A stretch of 64,000 nt of DNA from contig CAKZJB010000051.1 in the NCBI GenBank assembly GCA_936940865.1, forward strand, positions 62,001 through 126,000. Reading direction: 5' to 3'. Each line of letters opens with the position of its first letter. Position 1 is the first letter of the stretch. The position numbers and the translations under genes were made by a program. The stretch is from an uncultured Asticcacaulis sp. (GTDB lineage Bacteria > Pseudomonadota > Alphaproteobacteria > Caulobacterales > Caulobacteraceae). The notes under the pieces were generated by a model that had not been told where the DNA came from, ran no database searches, and was given only the letters and a program-made list of their open reading frames with translations. Positions 1 through 8,626 of this stretch are shown here, piece by piece.

Positions 1-82
1 GGGGATATTTCCAGTTACATAGCGTCAAATCGGATCACCGCCACGGGCCGCGTTCGCCCTTGGTTTTTTGGGGTTTCGCGGC

Positions 83-2035
83 ATGCGTCACACGCCTTTG
101 CGCGCCTTTTCGCCCCTTCGGCGTCTTGCAGCCCTGGCGCTTGCCTGCCTGGGCCTCAGCCTCGGTCTGGGCGCGGTCGTAACCGGCTGCAACCGTCATG
201 AAGCCGCCGACGCCGGGCCGCAGGCCATGGTCGCACGTACGGCCGACGACCATTCCTACGCCCGTCCCCAGGAAGTCCGCGTACGTCATGTCGACCTCGA
301 CCTGACCGCCGATTTCCAGGCGCGCCAGCTCAGGGGCACGGCGACGCTCAAGCTCGAATCCAAGGCCAACGCCAAGCAGGTCGTGCTCGACGTCAAGGAT
401 CTGGCCATCGAGAGGGTGACGGATGCCTCGGGCGCGCCGCTGAAATACGCGCTGGGCAAGACCGATCCGATGATGGGACAGTCGCTGACGGTCGAACTGC
501 CGCAGGGGGCGCAGACGATCGTGGTGCGCTATCACACCGAAAAGAGCGGGTCGGCGCTGCAGTGGCTCGATCCGCAGCAGACCGCCGGCAAGCAGAAGCC
601 CTTTCTGTTCAGCCAAGGCGAGGAAATCAACACCCGCACCTGGATTCCGACACAGGACAGTCCGGCTGTCCGCCAGACCTATTCCGCACGCATAACCGTG
701 CCTTCGGATCTGGTCGCGGTAATGAGCGCCAAGCGCCTGACGCCGGACGGAGAGGCTGTGCCCGGTCATGCCTCGCAGCGCACCTTCCGCTTCGAGATGG
801 ATCAGCCCGTGGCCCCTTACCTGATCGCCCTGGCGGTCGGGGATATCGGCTTCAAGGAAGAGGGCAAGCGTACCGGCGTCTATGCCGAAAAGGCCGTTCT
901 GGACAAGGCGGCGTATGAGTTCGCCGATATGGAACAGATGCTCGACGCCGCCGAGAAGCTCTACGGTCCGTACAAGTGGGGCCGCTACGACGTGTTGGTC
1001 CTGCCGCCGTCCTTCCCCTATGGCGGCATGGAAAACCCGACCCTGACCTTTGCTACGCCGACCGTCCTGGCTGGCGACCGGTCGCTGGTCTCGCTGGTGG
1101 CGCACGAACTGGCCCATTCCTGGTCAGGCAACCTCGTGACCAACGCGACCTGGGAAGACTTCTGGCTGAATGAAGGCTTCACCGTCTATTTCGAGAACCG
1201 CATCATGGAGCAGGTCTATGGCAAGGACCGCGCCGACATGCTCAAGGTGCTGGGCTACAACGACCTGCTGACCGACATGAAGCAGATCGAGGCCGACGGC
1301 CATCCCGAATTCACCAGGCTCCATCCCGACCTGAAGGGCATCGATCCGGACGACTACTTCTCGGATGTGCCGTACGAAAAGGGCGCCGCCTTCCTGCGCA
1401 TGCTGGAGCAGCGCTTCGGCCGCAAAAAGCTCGATGCCTATCTCAAGGGCTATTTCAGCCGCTATGCCTTCCAAAGCATGACGACCGAAGCCTTCCTGGC
1501 CGACCTGCGCCAGCACCTGCTGCACAATGACAGCGATCTGGAAAAGCAGCTGAAGATCAACGACTGGCTCTACGGCACCGGTCTGCCCGACAACGTCGTG
1601 GTTCCGACTTCGCCGTTGCTCGACCAGGTGTCGCAGCAGATCAGCGCCTTTGCCGGCGGGGCCGACGCCAAGGCGCTGGATACCAAGGACTATGCCTATC
1701 CGCAGTGGGTCTATTTCCTCAGCCATATGCCGGATAGCCTGACGGTCGACCGGATGGCGGCGCTGGACAGCGCCTTCGACTTTACCCATTCCCACAATTC
1801 GGAAATCGAGTTCGCCTGGCTGATGCTGGCCGTGCAGCACCACTACACGCCCGCCCTGCCCACCTTGCGGGAATTCCTGATCGGGCAGGGACGCGGCAAG
1901 TTCTGCACGCCGCTGTACCGGGCGTTGATGCAGCAGCCGGGCTGGGGACTGGACCTTGCGCATCGCATCTATAACGAGGCGCGCCCGGGCTATCATGAAC
2001 TGACGCGGGCCCAGGTCGACAAGGTGATGAAATAA
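83..2035 (+). CDS. M1-family metallo-aminopeptidase, lipoprotein (LTA4-hydrolase-like)
   Basis: Predicted zinc aminopeptidase removing N-terminal residues from peptides, likely anchored in the cell envelope. Numbering from the ATG at 83, a hydrophobic N-terminal segment ends in a lipobox (VTGC, Cys36). The exopeptidase motif GGMEN is at 314-318 and the zinc motif HELAH at 341-345, with the third ligand Glu364 in LNEGF. The C-terminal third has the helical repeat architecture of leukotriene A4 hydrolase-type M1 enzymes, and 650 residues is close to that subgroup (about 610) rather than PepN (about 870). A TTG at 68 is in frame, but ATG 83 starts a better signal peptide. A strong hairpin terminator follows. 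Family assignment is firm; the substrate is unknown. Confidence 0.93.
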   Translation: MRHTPLRAFSPLRRLAALALACLGLSLGLGAVVTGCNRHEAADAGPQAMVARTADDHSYARPQEVRVRHVDLDLTADFQARQLRGTATLKLESKANAKQVVLDVKDLAIERVTDASGAPLKYALGKTDPMMGQSLTVELPQGAQTIVVRYHTEKSGSALQWLDPQQTAGKQKPFLFSQGEEINTRTWIPTQDSPAVRQTYSARITVPSDLVAVMSAKRLTPDGEAVPGHASQRTFRFEMDQPVAPYLIALAVGDIGFKEEGKRTGVYAEKAVLDKAAYEFADMEQMLDAAEKLYGPYKWGRYDVLVLPPSFPYGGMENPTLTFATPTVLAGDRSLVSLVAHELAHSWSGNLVTNATWEDFWLNEGFTVYFENRIMEQVYGKDRADMLKVLGYNDLLTDMKQIEADGHPEFTRLHPDLKGIDPDDYFSDVPYEKGAAFLRMLEQRFGRKKLDAYLKGYFSRYAFQSMTTEAFLADLRQHLLHNDSDLEKQLKINDWLYGTGLPDNVVVPTSPLLDQVSQQISAFAGGADAKALDTKDYAYPQWVYFLSHMPDSLTVDRMAALDSAFDFTHSHNSEIEFAWLMLAVQHHYTPALPTLREFLIGQGRGKFCTPLYRALMQQPGWGLDLAHRIYNEARPGYHELTRAQVDKVMK

Positions 2036-2036
2036 G

Positions 2037-2064
2037 AAAAGCCGGTCTCGTGGACCGGCTTTTT
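2037..2064 (+). terminator. Convergent rho-independent terminator
   Basis: A 10-bp stem (AAAAGCCGGT / ACCGGCTTTT) with a 7-nt loop starts right after the aminopeptidase stop. The A-run on one side and T-run on the other make it usable in both directions, which fits its place between this gene and the convergent kdgK. Confidence 0.85.
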
Positions 2065-2085
2065 CCATTATCCTCCCGGCAGATC

Positions 2086-3129
2086 TTACCGTTTCACGTC
2101 GAAGCTGCCGCCCGACAGGAAGTCGACCAGTTCAAGATGCGTCGCCAGGCTGATATCGCCGGGCTGGCCGTGTTTCAGGCAGCCGCAGGCGATGCCGTAA
2201 TTCAGCGCCGTCTGGTCGTCCTCGCCCAGGATCAGGCCGTGCAAGACGCCCGTGGCAAAGGCGTCGCCGCCGCCGATGCGGTCGACAATGCCGGCGATAT
2301 CGTAGGTTTCCGTCTCCAGTGCGCGTTCGCGGGTAAACATCTGGCCCGACAGCCTGTTATGGTCGGCGCTGACCTGGGTGCGGCGCGTCGAGACCATGCG
2401 CTTCAGATGCGGAAACTGCGCGAAGGCGAAGTCGGCGGCGTTGTGCTCGCGCACCGGAGTCGCGTCGGCGCCGTCGAACTTGCGCCCAAATACGAGCTCG
2501 ATATCGCGGTGGCCGCCGAACATCAGGTCGGCCTCGGCCATCAGGCCGCGGATCAGGGTCGGCGCGTCGCCGCCCCAGGCCTGCCACAGGGTGGGGCGAT
2601 AGTTGCAGTCGAAGGAAACGTTGACGCCCAGCTTGCGCGCGGTCTGCATCGCCTTGAGCGCGGCGGCGACGCTGTTGGGGCCGAGCGCGGCCGTGACGCC
2701 CGACACGTGCAGCCAGCTCGCGCCTTTCACGAGCTTCGTCCAGTTGAAGCGCGAGAAGCGCGCCGTGGCAAAGGCCGAGCCCGCGCGATCGTAGACGATG
2801 TCGGAGCGACGGTGGATGGCGCCGGGCGTCAGGAAATACAGCCCCATGCGGCCGGGCGCGGTGAAGACGCTGCCGGTTTCGACGCCCCAGCGGCGCAGTT
2901 CGTTGACCGCGCCCTGGCCCAGCGCGTTTTCCGGCACGACGCTGATCATCCTGGCCGCGTGGCCGAGACGGGCAAGGCCGACGGCGACATTGGCCTCCGC
3001 GCCGCCGACGAAGGGCTCGATCAGCGGCAATTCATCGAGCAGGCGGCCGCCCGTGGCGGTCATGCGCAGCAGGAGCTCGCCAAAGGCGACGAAAGGGGCG
3101 GAAGGCGCGGAAGCGGGAGCGTTGGACAT
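2086..3129 (-). CDS. kdgK: 2-keto-3-deoxygluconate kinase
   Basis: PfkB-family sugar kinase predicted to phosphorylate 2-keto-3-deoxygluconate (KDG) to KDPG, the step joining uronate catabolism to the Entner-Doudoroff aldolase. The N-terminal GGAEANVAVGLARLG segment and the C-terminal IGGGDAFATG anion-hole/catalytic-Asp motif are PfkB signatures. The start at 3129 gives 347 residues, normal for the family; an in-frame extension to 3249 would run through the operator at 3178-3191 and is unlikely. That palindrome lies 49 bp upstream, tying the gene to the pectin regulon. Placement among kdu and uxa genes supports KDG over other PfkB substrates. Confidence 0.88.
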   Translation of the reverse strand: MSNAPASAPSAPFVAFGELLLRMTATGGRLLDELPLIEPFVGGAEANVAVGLARLGHAARMISVVPENALGQGAVNELRRWGVETGSVFTAPGRMGLYFLTPGAIHRRSDIVYDRAGSAFATARFSRFNWTKLVKGASWLHVSGVTAALGPNSVAAALKAMQTARKLGVNVSFDCNYRPTLWQAWGGDAPTLIRGLMAEADLMFGGHRDIELVFGRKFDGADATPVREHNAADFAFAQFPHLKRMVSTRRTQVSADHNRLSGQMFTRERALETETYDIAGIVDRIGGGDAFATGVLHGLILGEDDQTALNYGIACGCLKHGQPGDISLATHLELVDFLSGGSFDVKR

Positions 3130-3177
3130 GGGGTAATTCTTTGCAGACTTTGCGGTCTTTGCAATCCTGGGCATGAA

Positions 3178-3191
3178 TGACACCGGTGTTT
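3178..3191. promoter_or_regulatory. Putative uronate-regulon operator (kdgK)
   Basis: TGACACCGGTGTTT matches the palindrome TGACACCGGTGTCA at 12 of 14 positions. It lies 49 bp upstream of the kdgK start. Confidence 0.6.
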
Positions 3192-3247
3192 CTAACGATT
3201 GGGTGGCCTCAGGTCGAGGCGCGGGTGGCGAAAAAATGAAGGCTGAC

Positions 3248-3280
3248 AAAAAAAGTGGGCGCCGGACGAATCCGGCGCCC
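3248..3280 (-). terminator. Terminator of the TonB receptor gene
   Basis: On the minus strand a 10-bp GC-rich stem (GGGCGCCGGA with its complement, 4-nt loop) is followed by AC and seven T residues. It lies 27 bp beyond the receptor stop codon and separates it from kdgK, which has its own operator. Confidence 0.85.
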
Positions 3281-3306
3281 CGAGGCGGCCTTAAAGGCGG
3301 AAAGCT

Positions 3307-6306
3307 TTAGTACTTGTAGCGCGCGCCCAGATAATAGGTGCGGCCGGGATGCGAATAGTCGAGCAGCAGGTTCTGACCGGTATTGCCTTGGGCAGTATTG
3401 TACTGGTCGTTGCGGTCGTCGTACTGGTCGGTAAGGTTCAGGCCTTCGAAGACGAAGGTCCAGTTTTTGTTGAACTTCCACGTGGCCTGGGTATCGACAT
3501 TGGTCGTGCCGTTCTTGCCCTGGAAATCGGCGCCCGAACCCGGAAGGATGAGCGATTCATACTCCGAGCGGTGGGCCACCGAGACCCGGGCGGAGAAGCG
3601 CGAGTCTTCGTAGTACAGGGTAGTGTTCCAGGATTCCGGCGACAGGCCCAGTAGCGGCGCGGTCCGATAGGTATAGGTGACCGTATGAGTCGTCGCGTTC
3701 GAGGTCGAAGCCGTAACATACTGGATGTTCGATTCGACATGCGTGTAGTTCACGATGCCGCCGAAGTGCTTCAGGAAGCCCGGCAGGAAGGTGAACGGCT
3801 TCTGCATCGACAGTTCGTAACCCTTCAGCGTGCCGCCCGGCGTGTTGATCGGCTGGGTGACCAGGTACAGGGTCGAAGCGTCCTGGCCGGTGCCGGCCAG
3901 GATGCTGGTGTCGAAGCCCGTATCACCGAAGGTCTTGTAGCTGGCGGCCGTCTGGATATAGGACTTGATGTCCTTCTGGAACAGGGCTGCCGAGAACAGG
4001 GTTTCCTTGTCCGGATACCATTCGATGCTGAGGTCGGCGGTGTTGGCCCGAACCGGGTTGAGGTACGGGTTGCCCACGCTCAGCATCTGGCTGCTGGTCG
4101 TGATCGAGCCGCCCGGCGTCAGGCTTTGCAGGGTGGGACGCGACATCGTCTTGGCCGCGGCGATACGGACGTAGAGGTTGTCCAGCGGCTGGATCGAGAC
4201 GTTCAGGGCCGGCAGGGTATCGGTGTAGCTGCGGTTGATCGTCGTGAGCACCGCCGATGTGCCCTTGCCGACCAGGCCGGTCGAGGTCTCATCGGTCTTG
4301 ACCACGCGGACGCCGATATTTCCACGCACCGGCATGTTGAACAGGTCATGGTGGAAGTCGACCTGGAAGTAGCTGGCGGCATCTTCCTCGGTCGCGCTGC
4401 GATTATTGGCGCGCGAAGACGAGTTGGTGTTGTTGAGCGTGAAGGTGCCGTAGCTGTTGGTGCAGCCGCAGGTATAGTCGGTCGTCGAGCGGATCAGGTC
4501 GAGGTTCGGCGTCAGGAAGGTGTTGCCGGCCAGGGATACTGTCTGGGAATATTTGCCAATATCGCCGTTAAGCAGGGCATTCATGCCGGCCGAATAAAGC
4601 GTCGACGCCGATTCATCCCGTGAAGGAACGCCGGTCGCGGGCACGTACGTCACGCGGCCGAATTCCGTCGACGTGAAGTCGTAGCGCTTTTTCGAGACGC
4701 CGGCCTTCAGCACGAAGGTGTCATTGAGCTCGTAGTTGAAATCAACCTTGGCAGTGGCGAACTGGTTGTCGACGCTTTGCGGGCGCAGACGGATCAGTGA
4801 GGCATCACCCGTCGTCGTGGCGGTGGTAAGGTTGTTCGAGCCGGGCGTCGAAGTCGAGTTGGCCGGTATGTTGGGCGAGAACGACCAGTAGCAGGCCTGG
4901 CTGACGTTGCAGCCGGTCGGCGACGTGCCGTAATTGAACACCGGATGGCGGCTGTCGGTGAAGTCGTACGAGTATCCGGTGACGTTGTACGAATCCCAGT
5001 CGAAAGTCGTCTGTTCGGGGTTGCCCTGGAACGAGTCGGAGGCGCCGATCAGGACCTTCATCTTCAGCTTGTCGCCGATGTTCTGGTCCCAGCCGAGGTT
5101 GACCTGCTTGAAGATCGTCTTCAGCGCATCATAGCGGTGTTCCGCACGGATATCGACGTTGTCAAACGTGCCCTTGTAAAGCGTGCCTTCGCTGTCGATC
5201 GCATAATTGTAGATCTTCGTCTTCGGCAGGCCTGCACCCGAGCGGCTGAAAGAGATGGCTTCCAGGTCGTACTCGTCACGATTGGCGGTGAATTCCGCAT
5301 ACATGGCGTCGAGGGTGATCAGGGTGTCGGGGTTCGGCCGCATCTGGAACGAGCCCGTCATGCCGAGGCGGGTCTGGTCGGTGATGAAGCGGGAATAACG
5401 CGGAATGCGCGGGTGCAGCGCGTTCGAGATCTTGAGCGCTTCGGGATCGGTGATAGTGCCGCTGGCCGGAATTGCCGTAAAGGTCGTGCCGCCATTAGTC
5501 GAATAGGAAGCGAACCGGCCCACCGTCGACGGGCTGAAGGCGTTTTCCCAGCGCGTCGTGTTGGGACCTTCCTCCTGGATGGTGTTGTGGCCGTAGGCGA
5601 CCGAGAACAGCGCGCCCAGCTTGCCGTCGGCCCAGCGGTTGGACACCAGGAACGAGCCGCGGCCACCGGGCTTCTTGCTCAGGTCGTTATACGACGCCTG
5701 GGCGCTGCCAGCCATGGTGAAGCCCTTGTAGTCGAAGGGGCGGGCGGTCTGCAGGTCGACCGTGGCGCCGAGGCTGCCTTCTTCGATCTCGGCCGACAGC
5801 GACTTGCGGATGGTGATCGAGTTGAACAGATCGGACGCAAAGACGTTGAAGTCGAAGCCGCGGCCGCGGTTGGCGCCGCCGGACGAGTCCTTGCCGCCGG
5901 TCGTCGCCTGGGCCTCGAGGCCGTTGAGGCGGACGCGCGTGAAGTCGGAGTTGAGGCCGCGGACGGTGATGGTGCGGCCTTCGCCGCCATCGCGGTCGAT
6001 GGCGACGCCCGGAATGCGCTGAATCGATTCGGCGAGGTTGAGGTCGGGAAACTGCGCGATGTCCTCGGACTTGATGACATCGACGATCATGTCTTCCTTT
6101 TTCTTCGCGTTGATCGCCGTTTGCAGCGAACCGCGGAAGCCGGTGACGATGACGACGTCGTTGTCGGCGGGCTTGGCGGCAGCCGGTGCGGTCTGTGCGA
6201 ACGTCGGAGCGGCGGTCAACAGCGCGCCGCAGGACACACCGAGCGCCAGAAGCGCGCGGCGCCGGAATTGAGGCGCAGTTGTAGCGTTGGCGGATTTGGT
6301 ACTCAT
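3307..6306 (-). CDS. TonB-dependent receptor, Caulobacter/Xanthomonas type
   Basis: Outer-membrane active transporter, here probably importing pectin oligosaccharides (substrate inferred from neighbours and operators). The 999 residues begin with a signal peptide ending near TFAQ, then a TonB-box-like VVIVTGFRGS. The plug domain follows, with IAQFPDLNLAESIQRIPGV and TVRGLNSDFTRV, then a long beta-barrel ending in the aromatic sequence YYLGARYKY expected for BAM recognition. Length and the N-terminal motif fit the large TonB-Xanth-Caul subfamily. Three operator-like palindromes lie within 270 bp upstream, more than for any other gene here, implying tight control by the LacI-type regulator. A good terminator follows. 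Confidence 0.92.
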   Translation of the reverse strand: MSTKSANATTAPQFRRRALLALGVSCGALLTAAPTFAQTAPAAAKPADNDVVIVTGFRGSLQTAINAKKKEDMIVDVIKSEDIAQFPDLNLAESIQRIPGVAIDRDGGEGRTITVRGLNSDFTRVRLNGLEAQATTGGKDSSGGANRGRGFDFNVFASDLFNSITIRKSLSAEIEEGSLGATVDLQTARPFDYKGFTMAGSAQASYNDLSKKPGGRGSFLVSNRWADGKLGALFSVAYGHNTIQEEGPNTTRWENAFSPSTVGRFASYSTNGGTTFTAIPASGTITDPEALKISNALHPRIPRYSRFITDQTRLGMTGSFQMRPNPDTLITLDAMYAEFTANRDEYDLEAISFSRSGAGLPKTKIYNYAIDSEGTLYKGTFDNVDIRAEHRYDALKTIFKQVNLGWDQNIGDKLKMKVLIGASDSFQGNPEQTTFDWDSYNVTGYSYDFTDSRHPVFNYGTSPTGCNVSQACYWSFSPNIPANSTSTPGSNNLTTATTTGDASLIRLRPQSVDNQFATAKVDFNYELNDTFVLKAGVSKKRYDFTSTEFGRVTYVPATGVPSRDESASTLYSAGMNALLNGDIGKYSQTVSLAGNTFLTPNLDLIRSTTDYTCGCTNSYGTFTLNNTNSSSRANNRSATEEDAASYFQVDFHHDLFNMPVRGNIGVRVVKTDETSTGLVGKGTSAVLTTINRSYTDTLPALNVSIQPLDNLYVRIAAAKTMSRPTLQSLTPGGSITTSSQMLSVGNPYLNPVRANTADLSIEWYPDKETLFSAALFQKDIKSYIQTAASYKTFGDTGFDTSILAGTGQDASTLYLVTQPINTPGGTLKGYELSMQKPFTFLPGFLKHFGGIVNYTHVESNIQYVTASTSNATTHTVTYTYRTAPLLGLSPESWNTTLYYEDSRFSARVSVAHRSEYESLILPGSGADFQGKNGTTNVDTQATWKFNKNWTFVFEGLNLTDQYDDRNDQYNTAQGNTGQNLLLDYSHPGRTYYLGARYKY

Positions 6307-6421
6307 CTCTTTTTTACTCCCCGTTGGCCGATTTATCGCGGTGCCTTATCCCGCGGCATCGGAATTGTGGTTAAAGGTCGCCTGTAAAGGTCAATTTTTA
6401 CTTATTGGATATTGATCCAAC

Positions 6422-6435
6422 TGACACCGGTGTCA
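6422..6435. promoter_or_regulatory. Perfect 14-bp operator palindrome (TonB receptor)
   Basis: TGACACCGGTGTCA is fully self-complementary and is the best copy of the motif in the window. It lies 116 bp upstream of the TonB receptor start in an AT-richer promoter region. Confidence 0.7.
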
Positions 6436-6508
6436 TTAGCGCGAAGGCACTTATGGCACTGAATGTGTCGGGAATTAGACATAAAAAAAATCCGGGGACA
6501 AGGCAATA

Positions 6509-6522
6509 AGACACCGGTAGCA
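6509..6522. promoter_or_regulatory. Weaker operator copy (TonB receptor)
   Basis: AGACACCGGTAGCA matches the palindrome at 11 of 14 positions. It lies between the perfect site and the 6561 site, so it may be an auxiliary site. Confidence 0.4.
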
Positions 6523-6560
6523 CCGGCGATTTGCAGTTAACCACACCAGTGCGCTATTTT

Positions 6561-6574
6561 TGCCACCGGTGTCA
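6561..6574. promoter_or_regulatory. Distal operator copy (TonB receptor)
   Basis: TGCCACCGGTGTCA matches 13 of 14 positions. It lies 19 bp beyond the stop codon of the upstream hydratase-like gene, 255 bp from the receptor start. Together with the site at 6422 it could support DNA looping by a tetrameric LacI-type protein. Confidence 0.55.
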
Positions 6575-6593
6575 AACCACATTGTGGAACTGT

Positions 6594-7433
6594 TCAGGCC
6601 AATTCCGCCGTTTTGGGCGTTGCGGGCGCCGTCTTGAGCTGGAGCACTGGCGAGGCGAGGGGGCCCGAGAAGGTGACGACCGAGGATTGCCCCGGGAGTA
6701 TGTCGTGGATACCGGTGGTGGCGCCGGACGAGATCAGCTGGCCGCGCTTCAGGGGGCGGCCGCGCGCCGCCAGATGGCCGGCCAGCCAGGCAATCGCCTT
6801 GAGCGGTCCACCGGGCATGGTGAACAGACCGCCGCTGCCGACGACCTGGCCGTCGATTTCCGTGCGGGCGGTAAACCCTTTTACGGCATGTTCGTTCAGC
6901 ACGTTGACGGTCGAGTCGGAATCGAACTCAGCCAGTTTCTCACCGAGGATCAGGCCGAAATTGTTGCCGAAGTCCGATGCGACGACGGTCGGACCCAGTG
7001 CGTTGATTGTGGGCAGCGGCGATCCGGCCATTTCGATGCCGGCGAATACCGCGTCGATCAGGCGCAGCGCCTCTTCGTCCGAGTATTCGGTCTTGGCGGG
7101 GTCGGCATCATGGTCGATGCGGAAGACGAACTCGGCCTCGACGGCCGCGAAGCCGCCGACGAAGACCGGCAGGGTCACCGGGCCGGTATAGTCCTTGAAG
7201 GTTGGCGCGAAGATCGGTCCGGCCAGGCGCTCGGTATTGTGTTCCGCCTGCTTGTCCGGCGCCAGGCGGCCGATCTTCCAGCCGATGACGGGCTGGTTCC
7301 ACAGGGCTATGGCGCGTTCCTGGATGGCGTAGGAGTCCTCCAGCCGCGAGGGAATGTCACCGGGATAGGCATTAAGCGCTTTGGCCGCGCGGCGGGCGGC
7401 TACGAAGCGTTGCGCAATGTCGTCATGGGTCAT
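6594..7433 (-). CDS. Fumarylacetoacetate hydrolase-family / 2-keto-4-pentenoate hydratase-like enzyme
   Basis: Member of the FAH/MhpD superfamily of metal-dependent hydratases and decarboxylases acting on 2-keto acids. Visible signatures include GWKIGRLAPDKQ near the N-terminus, the acidic metal-binding stretch around VEAEFVFRI, and GSGGLFTMPGGPLKAIAWLA. Start choice: a GGGAG ribosome-binding sequence abuts the ATG at 7439 but is 6 nt from the ATG at 7433, so 7433 is preferred (279 residues). An operator half-palindrome at 7476-7489 puts it in the uronate regulon. No standard pectin pathway step uses this family, so its substrate is open; a 2-keto-3-deoxy sugar acid is the natural guess. Confidence 0.85.
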   Translation of the reverse strand: MTHDDIAQRFVAARRAAKALNAYPGDIPSRLEDSYAIQERAIALWNQPVIGWKIGRLAPDKQAEHNTERLAGPIFAPTFKDYTGPVTLPVFVGGFAAVEAEFVFRIDHDADPAKTEYSDEEALRLIDAVFAGIEMAGSPLPTINALGPTVVASDFGNNFGLILGEKLAEFDSDSTVNVLNEHAVKGFTARTEIDGQVVGSGGLFTMPGGPLKAIAWLAGHLAARGRPLKRGQLISSGATTGIHDILPGQSSVVTFSGPLASPVLQLKTAPATPKTAELA

Positions 7434-7475
7434 GGTCATCTCCCGGGACAGTCCTGAAGGGTCATGCCTCCTACA

Positions 7476-7489
7476 GGAAACCGGTGTCA
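7476..7489. promoter_or_regulatory. Putative uronate-regulon operator (hydratase-like gene)
   Basis: GGAAACCGGTGTCA matches the palindrome at 12 of 14 positions, with one perfect half (CCGGTGTCA). It lies about 40 bp upstream of the hydratase-like start. Confidence 0.6.
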
Positions 7490-7755
7490 GGATGCAAGGG
7501 GATAACGGCGATTGACAGTGGCCCGATCTTTGGCCGCCCGATGGCAGGTTGACATGCGGGCGGATCGGTTCGGCGCCCTGCCTGTACGCCCCAGGTCGCA
7601 GACCTGTTTCTGCCGCTGCTCGGGGCGTCCGGAGCGCTAAATCTTGAAAAAATAGTGAAGAGGGCATGCTGCCTGACGGGGGAAAGGGAGATGTGCTTCC
7701 GTCGGGCGAAGCTGTACGCGCCCTCTTCAACCCGGACAAAGGGCGGCGACCTGAA

Positions 7756-7801
7756 GCCTCATGCCGAAAAGTGGAGGCCACTTTTCGGATTAACATGAGG
7801 C
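7756..7801. repeat. Intergenic palindromic repeat element (RPE/BIME-like)
   Basis: A perfect inner inverted repeat, CCGAAAAGTGG - AGG - CCACTTTTCGG (7764-7788), is enclosed by an outer one, GCCTCATG ... CATGAGGC. The CCGAAAAGTG core and nested layout resemble the dispersed intergenic palindromes of rhizobia and their relatives. It sits in the roughly 400-bp gap between kduD and the hydratase-like gene, which otherwise holds only the operator near 7480. It may also stabilise or terminate the kduD transcript. Confidence 0.7.
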
Positions 7802-7844
7802 GTTACAAATAGTCGGCCGCCGGGCCGGGATTTGATTACTCGCG

Positions 7845-8603
7845 TTAACGCGCCAGCCAGCCGCCATCGACGGGGATGACCGCGCCGTTGACATAGTCCG
7901 AAGCCGCCGCGGCCAGGAAGACGGCCGTGCCGCCGAGGTCGGACGGCAGGCCCCAGCGGCCGGCGGGGATACGGTCGAGGATGGCCTTTTCGCGTGCCTC
8001 GTCGGCGCGGATCTGCGCCGTGTTGTCGGTCGCCATGTAGCCAGGGGCGATGGCGTTGATGTTGAGGCCTTTATTGGCCCATTCGTTGGCCAGAAGGCGC
8101 GTGATGCCGGCGATGCCCGACTTCGACGCGGTGTAGCTGGGCACGCGGATGCCGCCCTGGAAGCTCAGCATCGAGGCGATGTTGATGATCTTGCCGCGGC
8201 CCTGGGCGATCATGTGGCGGCCGGCGGCCTGGGCCATGAAGAAGGCGCCCTTGATGTTGACGTTCATGACGTCGTCCCAATCCTTTTCGGAGAAGTCGAC
8301 GGCATCCTGGCGGCGGATCAGGCCGGCATTGTTGACGAGGATGTCGAGGCCGCCGAGGCCTTCGACCGTTTCCCTGACGATGCGCTCGACCGGCTCGATG
8401 GTGATCAGGTTGGCGTCGATATTGAGAAAGCGGCGGCCAAGCGCCTTGACCTTCTCGCCGGTTTCGTCGGCCGGCACGATGCCGGCGGCGGCGATGTCGG
8501 CGCCGGCTTCGGCCAGGGCCAGCGCGATGCCCTGTCCCAGGCCGGTATTGGCGCCGGTGACGAGAGCGACCCTGCCGCTCAGATCGAATGCATTGAGAGC
8601 CAT
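7845..8603 (-). CDS. kduD: 2-dehydro-3-deoxy-D-gluconate 5-dehydrogenase
   Basis: SDR-family oxidoreductase predicted to reduce 2,5-diketo-3-deoxygluconate to KDG in the unsaturated-galacturonate branch of pectin breakdown. It has the Rossmann motif TGANTGLGQG near the N-terminus, NNAG, an active-site Tyr-Lys in VPSYTASKSG, and a C-terminal VIPVDGGW. Its 252 residues match E. coli KduD. An AGGGA sequence lies upstream of the ATG. It is the last gene of a leftward uxaC-kduI-kduD operon, 23 bp after kduI, and the pairing with KduI makes the specific assignment stronger than for an isolated SDR. Confidence 0.9.
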   Translation of the reverse strand: MALNAFDLSGRVALVTGANTGLGQGIALALAEAGADIAAAGIVPADETGEKVKALGRRFLNIDANLITIEPVERIVRETVEGLGGLDILVNNAGLIRRQDAVDFSEKDWDDVMNVNIKGAFFMAQAAGRHMIAQGRGKIINIASMLSFQGGIRVPSYTASKSGIAGITRLLANEWANKGLNINAIAPGYMATDNTAQIRADEAREKAILDRIPAGRWGLPSDLGGTAVFLAAAASDYVNGAVIPVDGGWLAR

Positions 8604-8626
8604 TTTTATATTTCCCTGTAGGCGCT

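Noticed and set aside
4945-6387. 480-codon rightward frame opposite the TonB receptor
   Set aside because: Antisense shadow of a high-GC gene; the receptor frame has a signal peptide, plug and barrel signatures.
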